In this document: piece after piece, positions 40,968-48,913 of the stretch
Layout: the number at the start of each line of letters is the position of its first letter
Numbering within the stretch: the first letter of the stretch is position 1
Assembly: GCA_965203135.1 (NCBI GenBank)
Contig: CBDBBO010000003.1
Coordinates: 1 to 64,000 of the forward strand
Length of the DNA stretch: 64,000 nt
Source: CATOSD01 sp965203135
GTDB lineage: Bacteria; Chloroflexota; Dehalococcoidia; Lucifugimonadales; CATOSD01
Direction of reading: 5' to 3'
The notes under the pieces: model-generated
Database searches by the model: none
The model's input: the letters and a program-made list of their open reading frames with translations, nothing else
Told to the model about the DNA's origin: nothing
Position numbers and translations under genes: made by a program

Positions 40968-42074
40968 GTGCGGGCCGCCAGATTAGCGTTGTTCACTGGG
41001 TCGATGCGGGGAGGAGGCGCAGAGCGGGCCATGCTGACTCTGGCGACGGAGTTCGCCAAACGTGAGATATGCGTTGATCTCGTGCTGGTCAAGGCAGAGG
41101 GCGAATACCTGGACATGGTGCCCGACGGTGTGCGGGTGTTCGACCTCGACTCGCACAGGACATACGCCGCAGTTCCTAAGTTTCTTCGCTACGTGCGGCG
41201 CGAACGCCCCCCCACGCTGCTTTCTACTCTGCTGACGACAGACCTGGCGGCGCTGTTCGGCAAACTGGTCCACCGTAAGCGGCTACGCGTGGTGGTGCGA
41301 CAGGCGACGATGTTCTCGGATATGTTCGACGTAGAGAGGTTTAAGACTCGCCAATTCATGCGGCTGGCACGTCTGTTGATGCCGGCGGCGGATGCCATAG
41401 TTGCCGTGTCGGAAGGCGCGGCGGCAGACCTTCGAGGGCAGGTTCCGCGGGCCGCGGACAAGATAACGACAATCTACAATCCGGTGGTGTCCGCCGATAT
41501 CGAGGAGCAGGCGGCGGAGGCGGTGGAGCATCCGTGGTTTGGAGACGGCGAGCCGGTGGTGCTGGCAGCGGGTCGGATGTCGGCTGAGAAGGACTACCCT
41601 ACCCTGTTGCGGGCCTTTGCGGAGGTGGCGCGGTCGCGGGCGGCGCGGCTGGTGATTCTGGGGCAGGGTCCGGATCGGGAGAGCCTGCTGGAACTGGCGG
41701 CGCGGCTGGGGATAGAGGATCGGTTTGACCTGCCGGGGTTCGACGTCAATCCGTTCCGGTACATGGCGAGGGCGTCGGTGTTCGTGCTGTCGTCGAGGTA
41801 CGAGGGGTTTCCGAACGTGCTGGCGCAGGCGATGGCGTGCGGGGCGCCGGTGGTGAGCACGGATTGCCGGAGCGGGCCGAGCGAGATGCTGGAGGGGGGC
41901 AAGTGGGGTCGGCTGGTGCCGGTGGGGGACTGGCGGGCGATGGCGCGGGCGATCGAGGCGACGCTGGATGATCCGATGCCGGCAGAGGCGCTGAGGGCGA
42001 GGGCGTCGGTGTATTCGGTGGAGGCGTCGGTGGAGCGGTACCTGGAGGTGTTGTTGGGGGGGAGCGCGTCCTAG
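40968..42074 (+). CDS. GT4-family glycosyltransferase
   Basis: GTG 40968 follows GTGAGGTTGAA. The protein has 368 residues and the GT-B fold. The N-terminal half has GSMRGGGAERAMLTLA as glycine loop. The C-terminal half has V-L-A-A-G-R-M-S-A-E-K-D-Y, then SSRYEGFPNVLAQAMACGAP with the E-x7-E donor-sugar signature. It transfers a sugar from a nucleotide donor, most likely during assembly of the same glycan as the upstream genes. GC content rises within this gene toward the next block. Confidence 0.9.
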   Translation: MRAARLALFTGSMRGGGAERAMLTLATEFAKREICVDLVLVKAEGEYLDMVPDGVRVFDLDSHRTYAAVPKFLRYVRRERPPTLLSTLLTTDLAALFGKLVHRKRLRVVVRQATMFSDMFDVERFKTRQFMRLARLLMPAADAIVAVSEGAAADLRGQVPRAADKITTIYNPVVSADIEEQAAEAVEHPWFGDGEPVVLAAGRMSAEKDYPTLLRAFAEVARSRAARLVILGQGPDRESLLELAARLGIEDRFDLPGFDVNPFRYMARASVFVLSSRYEGFPNVLAQAMACGAPVVSTDCRSGPSEMLEGGKWGRLVPVGDWRAMARAIEATLDDPMPAEALRARASVYSVEASVERYLEVLLGGSAS

Positions 42075-42079
42075 ATTAT

Positions 42080-42113
42080 CCACGAAGGGCACGAAGGGGC
42101 ACGAAGGGGGAAG
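42080..42113 (+). repeat. Short tandem repeat after the GT4 gene
   Basis: Three units related to CACGAAGGGG end in GGGGGAAGGGA, a tail shared with the dispersed repeats of the window. Confidence 0.6.
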
Positions 42114-42133
42114 GGATAGGGCGGCGCGTGGCG

Positions 42134-42304
42134 TTACGTTCGCAGCAGGATTGTGACGATGACGGCGAGCTGGGAGAGGGCGAACGTGACGCCAAAGGCC
42201 AGCACGGCGCGTGTGATCCGGTCGAGGCGGGCTTCGAGTGCGTCGAAGCGGGCGTCGAGTGCGTCGAAACTGGCGGCGATGGTGGCGTCGTGGGGCGAGT
42301 GCAT
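42134..42304 (-). CDS. Small coiled-coil protein with C-terminal membrane segment, copy 2
   Basis: This 56-residue protein begins at ATG 42304. A heptad-like stretch (FDALDARFDALEARLDRI) is followed by a single C-terminal hydrophobic helix (VLAFGVTFALSQLAVIVTI) ending LLRT. It is closely similar to the end of the larger gene just upstream (GVTFALSQ, then ALIVTVVLRS). The form is that of a tail-anchored coiled-coil protein. No function is known. Confidence 0.55.
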   Translation of the reverse strand: MHSPHDATIAASFDALDARFDALEARLDRITRAVLAFGVTFALSQLAVIVTILLRT

Positions 42305-42311
42305 AGTGGCG

Positions 42312-42581
42312 TTATGATCGCAGCACGACTGTGACGATGAGCGCGACCTGGGAGAGCGCGAAGGTGACGCCCAGGCCCAGCATGGCGAGTATGAGCCGGT
42401 CGATACGCGCGTTGACCGCATCGATGCGGGCGCTGAGTGTGTCGATGCGGGCGTCGACTGCGTCGAAGCGCGTGTTGACTGCGGCAAGGCCTTGCCGGAG
42501 GTCTTCTCGCAGTCCGGCGATGGTGGCGGCGTGCTCGGCGGTGCGCCCTTCGAGCACGCCGAGGCGGGATTCGGTAGTCAT
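42312..42581 (-). CDS. Small coiled-coil protein with C-terminal membrane segment, copy 1
   Basis: This is an 89-residue protein. An N-terminal helix is followed by repeated heptads (VDARIDTL, SARIDAV and NARIDRL) and a final membrane segment (LGVTFALSQVALIVTVVL). The order, coiled coil then C-terminal anchor, resembles tail-anchored proteins or XhlA-like helpers. The shorter paralogue lies 7 bases downstream. Both are on the strand opposite to the flanking glycan genes. Confidence 0.65.
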   Translation of the reverse strand: MTTESRLGVLEGRTAEHAATIAGLREDLRQGLAAVNTRFDAVDARIDTLSARIDAVNARIDRLILAMLGLGVTFALSQVALIVTVVLRS

Positions 42582-42766
42582 GGGGCGGCCCCTTTCGCCG
42601 TCAGTATAGCAGAAACGGCGTGGGGAAAGGTCGGGGCGAGTGGAGTGCAGGGGCTTTAGATTCCTCGGCTCCGCTGCGCTGCGCTCGGAATGGCGGGGAA
42701 AGCGCCGGGGGAAGGGACAAGTGGTATGCTGTGGATGGCTAATGTCACGAAAGGAGGAACTGAGGC

Positions 42767-44167
42767 GTGACGCCTGGGGATAGGTTACGGGATCGAATCG
42801 AGCGGAGGGAGGCGGTGGTGTGCGTGGTGGGCCTGGGGTACGTGGGGCTGCCGCTGGCGGTGACGTTCGCGGAGGCGGGGTTTAGCGTGGTGGGGGTGGA
42901 TACGGACGCGGACCGGGTGGCGGCGGTGAACGCGGGGCGGTCGCACGTGCCGGACGTGGCGTCGGAGGCGGTGGCGCGGCTGGCCCTCGACGAGTGCAGG
43001 CTGAGCGCGGCGACAGGGTACGACGCGGTGGGCGAGGCGGACGCGGTGCTGATTTGCGTGCCGACGCCGCTGGGGAAGACGCGGGACCCGGACGTGTCGT
43101 ACATCGTGGCGGCGGCGCGCGAGGTGGCGCCGCGGCTGCGGGAGGGCGCGCTGGTGGTGTTGGAGAGCACGACGTATCCGGGGACGACGGAGGAGCTGGT
43201 GCTGCCTCGGCTGGTGGAAGGGTACCCCCATGCAGACCCTTCGACAAGCTCAGGGCAGGCTCTTTCCACTGCGAGGGGGAAGGGACAAGTGGTTGGGCAG
43301 GACTTCTTTCTGGCGTTCTCGCCGGAGCGGGTGGACCCGGGGCGGGAGGACTGGACCATCTCCAACACGCCGAAGGTCATCGGTGGGGTGACGGAGGCGT
43401 GCACCGAGGCGGCGTCGTGCCTGTACGGGGCGGCCATTGAGCGGGTCGTGGCGGTGTCCTCGTCGCGGGCGGCGGAGATGGTGAAGCTGCTGGAGAACAC
43501 GTTTCGGGCGGCGAACATCGCGCTGGCGAACGAGATGGCGATCATGTGCGCCCACCTGGGTCTGGACGTGTGGGAGGTGATCGACGCGGCGTCCAGCAAG
43601 CCGTTCGGGTTCATGCCGTTCTACCCGGGGCCGGGACTGGGCGGGCACTGCATACCGGTGGACCCGCACTACCTGGTGTGGAAGATGCGGACGCTTGGGT
43701 ACACGGCGCGGTTCATCCAGCTCGCGGACGAGATCAACTCGGCGATGCCGCAGCACGTGGTGCTGGAGGTCACGCGGGCGCTGGGGAGCGAGTCCAAGCC
43801 GCTGAACGGGGCGCGGGTGCTGGTGCTGGGCGTGGCGTACAAGCCGGACGTGGCGGACACGCGGGAGTCGCCGGCGCTGGACCTGATACACCTGTTGAGG
43901 CAGCAGGGGGCGGTGGTCGAATACCACGACCCGCTGGCGCCGTCGATACGGGAGGCGGGGTTGGAGATGGCGAGCGTGGGTACGGAGGGCGAACCGACGC
44001 TGGGGGAGGCGCTGGCGGCGGCGGACTGCGTGGTGGTGGTGACGGACCACAGCAGCTACGACTGGGAGGACGTGGTGGCGCGGAGCCGGCTGGTGGTGGA
44101 CACGCGCAACGCGGTGGCGCGGGCGGGGGTGGCGGGGGGATCGGGTGCGAGGGTGTTTAAGCTGTGA
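42767..44167 (+). CDS. UDP-N-acetylhexosamine dehydrogenase-type nucleotide-sugar dehydrogenase with repeat insertion
   Basis: GTG 42767 follows AAAGGAGG. The 466 residues fit the WecC/WbpA group rather than Ugd. The Rossmann motif is VVGLGYVGLPLAV. STTYPGTTEELV and FFLAFSPERVDPG follow. The nucleophile Cys lies in GLGGHCIPVDP. Between YPGTTEELVLPRLVEG and QDFFLAFSPER there are about 22 extra residues (HADPSTSSGQALSTARGKGQ), encoded by a dispersed palindromic repeat inserted in frame. The insertion lies in a surface loop region, so activity may survive. The product would be a 2-acetamido-hexuronate for the glycan. Confidence 0.85.
   Translation: MTPGDRLRDRIERREAVVCVVGLGYVGLPLAVTFAEAGFSVVGVDTDADRVAAVNAGRSHVPDVASEAVARLALDECRLSAATGYDAVGEADAVLICVPTPLGKTRDPDVSYIVAAAREVAPRLREGALVVLESTTYPGTTEELVLPRLVEGYPHADPSTSSGQALSTARGKGQVVGQDFFLAFSPERVDPGREDWTISNTPKVIGGVTEACTEAASCLYGAAIERVVAVSSSRAAEMVKLLENTFRAANIALANEMAIMCAHLGLDVWEVIDAASSKPFGFMPFYPGPGLGGHCIPVDPHYLVWKMRTLGYTARFIQLADEINSAMPQHVVLEVTRALGSESKPLNGARVLVLGVAYKPDVADTRESPALDLIHLLRQQGAVVEYHDPLAPSIREAGLEMASVGTEGEPTLGEALAAADCVVVVTDHSSYDWEDVVARSRLVVDTRNAVARAGVAGGSGARVFKL
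43236..43292 (+). repeat. Dispersed repeat R3 inserted in frame in a dehydrogenase gene
   Basis: It shares CAAGCTCAGGGCAGGCTCTT and GCGAGGGGGAAGGGACA with copy R2 at 48358-48426. Its length lets the reading frame continue, so it adds residues instead of breaking the protein. Confidence 0.8.
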
Positions 44168-44180
44168 GGGCGCGGGCTGC

Positions 44181-46052
44181 ATGTGTGGAGTAGCAGGGGT
44201 CGTATACCGGGACGGGCGGCCTGTGGACCGCGAGGTGGTGGCGCGGATGGGGGCGTGCCTGCGGCACCGGGGACCGGACGACGACGGCGTGTACACGGGC
44301 GCCGGCGTGGGTCTGGCGCACACGCGGCTGAGCATCATCGACCTGAGCGAGAGCGGGCGTCAGCCGATGCGGTCGGAGGACGGCAGGTACGTCGTCTCGT
44401 ACAACGGCGAGGTGTACAACTTCCGGGAGCTGCAGCACAGGCTTGAGAGCATGGGCCACAAGTTCCGTGGGCGGTCGGACACGGAGGTGGTGCTGCGGGC
44501 GTTCGTGGAGTGGGGCGAGTCGTCGTTCGCGATGCTGGAGGGGATGTTCGCGCTGGCGGTGTGGGACGAGGCGGAGCGGCGGCTGCACCTGCACCTGGCG
44601 CGGGACCGGTTCGGCATCAAGCCGCTGTACTACCACACGGACGCGGATCGGGTGGTGTTCGGGTCGGAGATCAAGGCGCTGCTGGCGTCCGGCGACGTGG
44701 GTCGCGAGCTGGACTGGGCGGGTCTGCACGAGTACCTGTACTACAACACGGCGCTGGGGGAGCGGACGATGTTCGCGGGGGTGCGCAAGCTGCCGCCGGG
44801 GCACGCGCTGACGGTGGATGAGGACGGCGCGCGGGTGTGGGAGTACGCGTCGGTGTTCGACGTGGAGGCGGTGGAGGACGACTACGCGACGGCGGTCGAG
44901 CGGGTGCGGGAGCTGATGGAGCGGGCGGTTAAGGCGCACCTGGTGAGCGACGTGCCGGTGGGAGTGTTCCTGAGCGGGGGCATCGACTCGTCGGCCATCA
45001 CCGCGTTCGCGGCGAAGCACTATGGGGGCAGGCTTAAGACGTTCTCGGCGGGGTTCGATTTCGACCGGGGCGTCAAGGAGCTGCCCAAGGCGCGGGCGGT
45101 GGCGGAGCACTTTGGCACGGACCACCAGGAGCTGCACGTGTCCGGCGGCGACGTGGCGGGGGTGATCGAGCGGCTGGTGCGATGCCACGACCAGCCGTTC
45201 GGGGACGCGGCGAACATCGCGCTGTACCTGCTGTGCGAGCATCTCGGCGGCGGCAACAAGGTGGTGCTCCAGGGCGATGGGGGCGACGAGGTGTTCGCCG
45301 GGTACAAACCACACTCCCTCATGGCGATGGAGCGGTGGGCCATGGCCTTCGTCTGGGCGACTTCGTGGGCGCTGCCGATTGTGCCCGGTTGGGTGCCTTA
45401 CTTCCACACGGTGCAGCGCCTGAACACGCCGGACCGCTCCGTCCGATACGCCAAGGTTATTGCGGATGGCAGGGGCGGCGAGAAACCAAGCCGCGTCTTT
45501 GTGCCGGGGGCGCAGGCGATGCTGGAGGTCAGCGACCCGTTCGCGCGCTACCGCGAGATGTACCACAGGTTCTCGAAGCTTGATAGCGCGCAGCGAACGG
45601 TATACACGGACTCCGCCATCATACTGCCGGACCTGTTCTTCGAGAAGGTGGACAAGGCGACGATGGCGCACGGCGTCGAGGTGCGGGTGCCGCTCGTGGA
45701 CACGCAGTTGGCGGCGTACGTGATGGGGTTGCCGTCGAAGTACAAGATACGGTGGGGGCACAAGAAGCGCATCCTGCGGCGGGCGCTGCGGGGCGTGGTG
45801 CCGGACGACATACTGGATATGCCGAAGGTGGGGTTCGGGGTGCCCGCGGGATACTGGCTGAGGACCACGCTGGCGGGGTACATGAAGGACGTGCTGCTGG
45901 ATGATGCGCGGCGCAGCGCGTCGCTGTTCGACGTATCAGTACTGCGGACGCTCATCGACGACCACGTGGAGGGCCGGCGCAACTACGGTACGTTCCTGTA
46001 CAGGCTGCTCAACCTGGCGCTGTGGTACGACGAGTACGGCGTGGCGGCGTGA
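44181..46052 (+). CDS. asnB: Asparagine synthase (glutamine-hydrolysing)
   Basis: ATG 44181 is required because Cys2 becomes the N-terminal nucleophile after Met removal (MCGVAGVV). The protein has 623 residues. The glutaminase domain has RHRGPDD and YNGEVYNF. The synthetase domain has SGGIDSS as pyrophosphate loop and GDGGDEVFAGY. In polysaccharide loci such AsnB paralogues often amidate sugar uronates or peptide parts rather than make free asparagine. Its end overlaps the next glycosyltransferase start as GTGA, so it is translationally coupled to glycan genes. Confidence 0.9.
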   Translation: MCGVAGVVYRDGRPVDREVVARMGACLRHRGPDDDGVYTGAGVGLAHTRLSIIDLSESGRQPMRSEDGRYVVSYNGEVYNFRELQHRLESMGHKFRGRSDTEVVLRAFVEWGESSFAMLEGMFALAVWDEAERRLHLHLARDRFGIKPLYYHTDADRVVFGSEIKALLASGDVGRELDWAGLHEYLYYNTALGERTMFAGVRKLPPGHALTVDEDGARVWEYASVFDVEAVEDDYATAVERVRELMERAVKAHLVSDVPVGVFLSGGIDSSAITAFAAKHYGGRLKTFSAGFDFDRGVKELPKARAVAEHFGTDHQELHVSGGDVAGVIERLVRCHDQPFGDAANIALYLLCEHLGGGNKVVLQGDGGDEVFAGYKPHSLMAMERWAMAFVWATSWALPIVPGWVPYFHTVQRLNTPDRSVRYAKVIADGRGGEKPSRVFVPGAQAMLEVSDPFARYREMYHRFSKLDSAQRTVYTDSAIILPDLFFEKVDKATMAHGVEVRVPLVDTQLAAYVMGLPSKYKIRWGHKKRILRRALRGVVPDDILDMPKVGFGVPAGYWLRTTLAGYMKDVLLDDARRSASLFDVSVLRTLIDDHVEGRRNYGTFLYRLLNLALWYDEYGVAA

Positions 46053-47185
46053 CGGACGGGGGTGACTCGCGCGGCCACGCGATGTTCGTCATCAGCGGGC
46101 TGGAGCGCGGCGGAGCGGAGCGGCAGCTCGTAATCGTGGCCAACGGGCTGGCGGCGCGAGGGTGGAGGGTCACGGTGCTGTCCTACCTGACCTTCTCGGA
46201 GACGTCGCTGCGGACGGAGGTGGAGGAATCCAGAGTGCGGCTGCTGAGTCTCGACGCCACCGACGGCGCGGGCAAGCTTGTCGGGCTAGCCAGGGCAGTT
46301 GCGGTTGTGCGGAGGGAGAGGCCGGACGTGCTGGTCGGGTTCATGTTCCACGGCATCATGACGGCGCGGATGGCCGGACGGCTTTGTGGCGTGTCAGCGG
46401 TGGTGTCCGCAGTCCGCAACGAGGTCCACGGGCGGATGAGGGAACGGGTGCTGGGCGTCACGGGGCGGCTGACGGATGCGGTGACGGTCATGTCAAAGAG
46501 CCTAGCGTCGCGGCTCGCCGAGAGGAGGGTGGCCGACCGCGCGCGGCTGGTCGTCATCCCGAACGCGGTGGAGGTCGCGCGGTTCGAGGCGGGGGGCTGC
46601 CGGGTCGAGACGCGGCGATCGCTGGGGGTCGGCGAGGGTGAGTTCGTGTGGCTGGCCGTGGGTCGGCTGGCTCCCCAGAAGGACTACGCCGGGCTGCTGC
46701 GGGCGTTCGGGACGCTTGGGGAGCGGCGGGCGCGGCTGTACGTCGCGGGGGACGGGCGGCTGCGTGGAGAGTTGGCACGGCTGGTGGAGGAGCTGGGGCT
46801 GGCGGAGCGAGTCCGGCTGCTGGGATTGCGGAATGACATGCCTGAGCTGTACGGGGCGTGCGACGCGCTGGTGCTGTCGTCGGCGTGGGAGGGAATGCCG
46901 AACGTGGTGCTGGAAGCGATGGCGTCCGGGAGGCCGGTGGTGGCGACGGCGGTGGGCGCCGTGCCCGAGATGGCGGCGGACGGCGAGACGGGGTTCGTCG
47001 TGCCGGCGGGGGACCACGCCGCTCTTGCGGGCGCGATGGCGCGGGTGATGGGCCTGGCGCCGGATGAGCGGCGGGCGATGGGCGAGGCGGGACGCCGGGT
47101 CGTGCGGGAGCGGCATTCGGTGGAGAGCGTGATCGACAGGTGGGAGGAGCTGTTCGGGCGACTGCTGGAGGGCAAGGCGCGGTGA
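46049..47185 (+). CDS. GT4-family glycosyltransferase
   Basis: GTG 46049 overlaps the asnB stop (GTGA). The protein has 378 residues. The N-terminal half has FVISGLERGGAERQLVIVAN, and the C-terminal half has AVGRLAPQKDY and SSAWEGMPNVVLEAMASGRP with the donor-binding E-x7-E. It is a GT-B enzyme with nucleotide-sugar donor. It overlaps the following GT4 gene by 4 bases, so asnB and the two transferases form one translational block. Confidence 0.9.
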   Translation: MTDGGDSRGHAMFVISGLERGGAERQLVIVANGLAARGWRVTVLSYLTFSETSLRTEVEESRVRLLSLDATDGAGKLVGLARAVAVVRRERPDVLVGFMFHGIMTARMAGRLCGVSAVVSAVRNEVHGRMRERVLGVTGRLTDAVTVMSKSLASRLAERRVADRARLVVIPNAVEVARFEAGGCRVETRRSLGVGEGEFVWLAVGRLAPQKDYAGLLRAFGTLGERRARLYVAGDGRLRGELARLVEELGLAERVRLLGLRNDMPELYGACDALVLSSAWEGMPNVVLEAMASGRPVVATAVGAVPEMAADGETGFVVPAGDHAALAGAMARVMGLAPDERRAMGEAGRRVVRERHSVESVIDRWEELFGRLLEGKAR

Positions 47186-48372
47186 CGGAACTTCCGCGGT
47201 CGGTTGCCATCACCACCAACTCGGGCGAGCGGTTGTACCGCTTCCGCGCGCCGATAGTGCGGGCGCTGGTCGAGCGGGGCGTGCGGGTGTACGCGGTGGC
47301 GCCGGCCGGGGAGTCCGCGGGCGAAATCGAGGCGTTGGGCGCGGAGTTCATGCCGTGGCGGCTGAGCCGTGGCGGGGTCAACCCTTTCGCCGAGGCGGCG
47401 TCGGTGGCGTCGCTGGTGGGCATCTACCGGCGGCTGAGGCCGGACGTGGCGCAGCACTTCACGATCAAGCCGAACGTGTACGGGGCGATTGCGGGCAGGC
47501 TGGCGGGCGTGCCGGTCGTGGTGGGCGGCGTGACCGGGCTGGGGTACGCGTTCGCGGCTGGCGGGCGCCGGCGCGGAGTGATACGGTCGGTTGCGGGGAT
47601 GCTGTACCGGCTGGCGGCGGCGCTGGGCAACGGCGTGACGTTTCAGACGGCGCACGACGCGGACGTGCTCTTTGGCGCGTCCAGCAGACTCAGGCGGAAG
47701 GCGTTGGTCGTCCCCGGCGGGTCCGGCGTAGACCTTGCCGTGTTCAGCCGGGACGCGGTGAGCGCGGAGGCGCGGCGGGAGATGAGGGTCGCGCTGGGGA
47801 TTCCGACGGGAGCGCCGGTCGTGACGATGGCGTCGCGGCTGCTGTACGACAAGGGGATCGCGGAGTTCGTGGAGGCGGCGCGAGCCGTGAGGGCGCGCAG
47901 GCCGGACGCGGTGTTCGTGCTGGCGGGGGAGGGGGACCCGGGCAATCGGGAGTCGGTTACGGAGCGGGACCTGGCGGCCTGGCGGGAGTCGGGTGACGTG
48001 ATATTGCCGGGCCACGTGGGCGACGTGCCGCGCCTGCTGGCCATCTCGGACGTGGTCGCCCTGCCCTCCTACCACGAGGGCGTGCCGCGGTCGCTGGTCG
48101 AGGCAGCGGCGATGGGCAGGGCCATCGTGGCCACGGACATACCGGGCGCGGCGGAGGTGGTCGACAATGGTGTGAACGGGACGCTGGTGCCGCCGCGGGA
48201 CGCCGGCGCGCTGGCGGGCGCCATCGGGGCGCTGCTGGACGATGCGGAGACGCGGGACAGGTACGGCGACGCTGGGCGGCGGAAGGCCGAGCGGGAGTTC
48301 GACGAGCGGGCGGTTGCGGCACGGTACGTAGCGGAGTACGCGCGGTTGTGGGCGTCGTCACCCCCATCCTAA
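47182..48372 (+). CDS. GT4-family glycosyltransferase (WbpX/PglA-like N-terminus)
   Basis: GTG 47182 overlaps the previous stop (GTGA). The protein has about 396 residues. H-F-T-I-K-P-N-V-Y-G and V-V-G-G-V-T-G-L-G-Y match the N-terminal half of glycan transferases of the PglA/CapM type. SYHEGVPRSLVEAAAMGRAI is the C-terminal donor site. The last residues (SSPPS) and the stop codon are supplied by dispersed repeat R2, which begins at about 48358. The gene's original end has therefore been replaced. Confidence 0.88.
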   Translation: MTELPRSVAITTNSGERLYRFRAPIVRALVERGVRVYAVAPAGESAGEIEALGAEFMPWRLSRGGVNPFAEAASVASLVGIYRRLRPDVAQHFTIKPNVYGAIAGRLAGVPVVVGGVTGLGYAFAAGGRRRGVIRSVAGMLYRLAAALGNGVTFQTAHDADVLFGASSRLRRKALVVPGGSGVDLAVFSRDAVSAEARREMRVALGIPTGAPVVTMASRLLYDKGIAEFVEAARAVRARRPDAVFVLAGEGDPGNRESVTERDLAAWRESGDVILPGHVGDVPRLLAISDVVALPSYHEGVPRSLVEAAAMGRAIVATDIPGAAEVVDNGVNGTLVPPRDAGALAGAIGALLDDAETRDRYGDAGRRKAEREFDERAVAARYVAEYARLWASSPPS

Positions 48373-48426
48373 CCCGTTCGGCAAGCTCAGGGCAGGCTCT
48401 TCCTCCTGCGAGGGGGAAGGGACAGG
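48358..48426 (+). repeat. Dispersed repeat R2
   Basis: The longest copy reads ACCCCCATCCTAACCCG, then CAAGCTCAGGGCAGGCTCTT, then GCGAGGGGGAAGGGACA. The ends can pair (CTTCCTCC with GGGGGAAG). It supplies the stop codon of the upstream gene. Confidence 0.8.
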
Positions 48427-48501
48427 GCGCGGCAGCGCTTGCACGTGGTGTACAATTGCCTTCGCAATCAGTCTACTCAGTCTACTAAGGGGGACGCTCT
48501 T

Positions 48502-48894
48502 ATGCAGATTTCGCAGACAGCCGCCCGCGTTGTGTATCACCGCGTCGAGGCCGGTGTTTCGCTGGTGTCCGAGTTGGAGGCGTTCGCTTTGGCGGAGGGG
48601 ATCAGCCATGCCGCCATCACGTCCTGCATAGGCAGCCTGCGGCAGTTGAAGCTGAGGAACCTGTGCAGGCACGACGCCGAGGGTTCGCCGGAGTTCGAGA
48701 GGACCACGTTGGATGAGAACCTGGAGTTGGTGAGCGCGGAGGGATACGTCCAGCCGCTGCCCGAGGGCGGGATCCGGGTACACGTCCACTTGGCAGCCGC
48801 CCGTCCGTCCGGCGAGATGATCGGCGGCCACTGCGAGGACGCCACGACCTACACCGGCGCGTACCTGTATCTTAGCGTGTTGGAGGCAGATTGA
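48502..48894 (+). CDS. PPC (DUF296) domain protein
   Basis: ATG 48502 follows AAGGGGGAC. The protein has 130 residues. G-I-S-H-A-A-I-T-S-C-I-G-S-L-R, the H-V-H-L segment and GGHCEDATTYTGAYL match the PPC/DUF296 fold, which forms trimers with a conserved Gly-Gly-His site. In plants the domain is joined to AT-hook DNA-binding motifs. Bacterial stand-alone members have unknown roles. It lies in a same-strand gene run, but no operon partner is obvious. Confidence 0.85.
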   Translation: MQISQTAARVVYHRVEAGVSLVSELEAFALAEGISHAAITSCIGSLRQLKLRNLCRHDAEGSPEFERTTLDENLELVSAEGYVQPLPEGGIRVHVHLAAARPSGEMIGGHCEDATTYTGAYLYLSVLEAD

Positions 48895-48913
48895 GTCCGG
48901 CTAGCGGGTTGGG

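Noticed and set aside
44157..45761. A 534-codon minus-strand frame opposite asnB
   Set aside because: It is rich in Arg, His and Pro with no motif, and the plus strand encodes a complete asparagine synthase. Long antisense frames are expected at this GC content.
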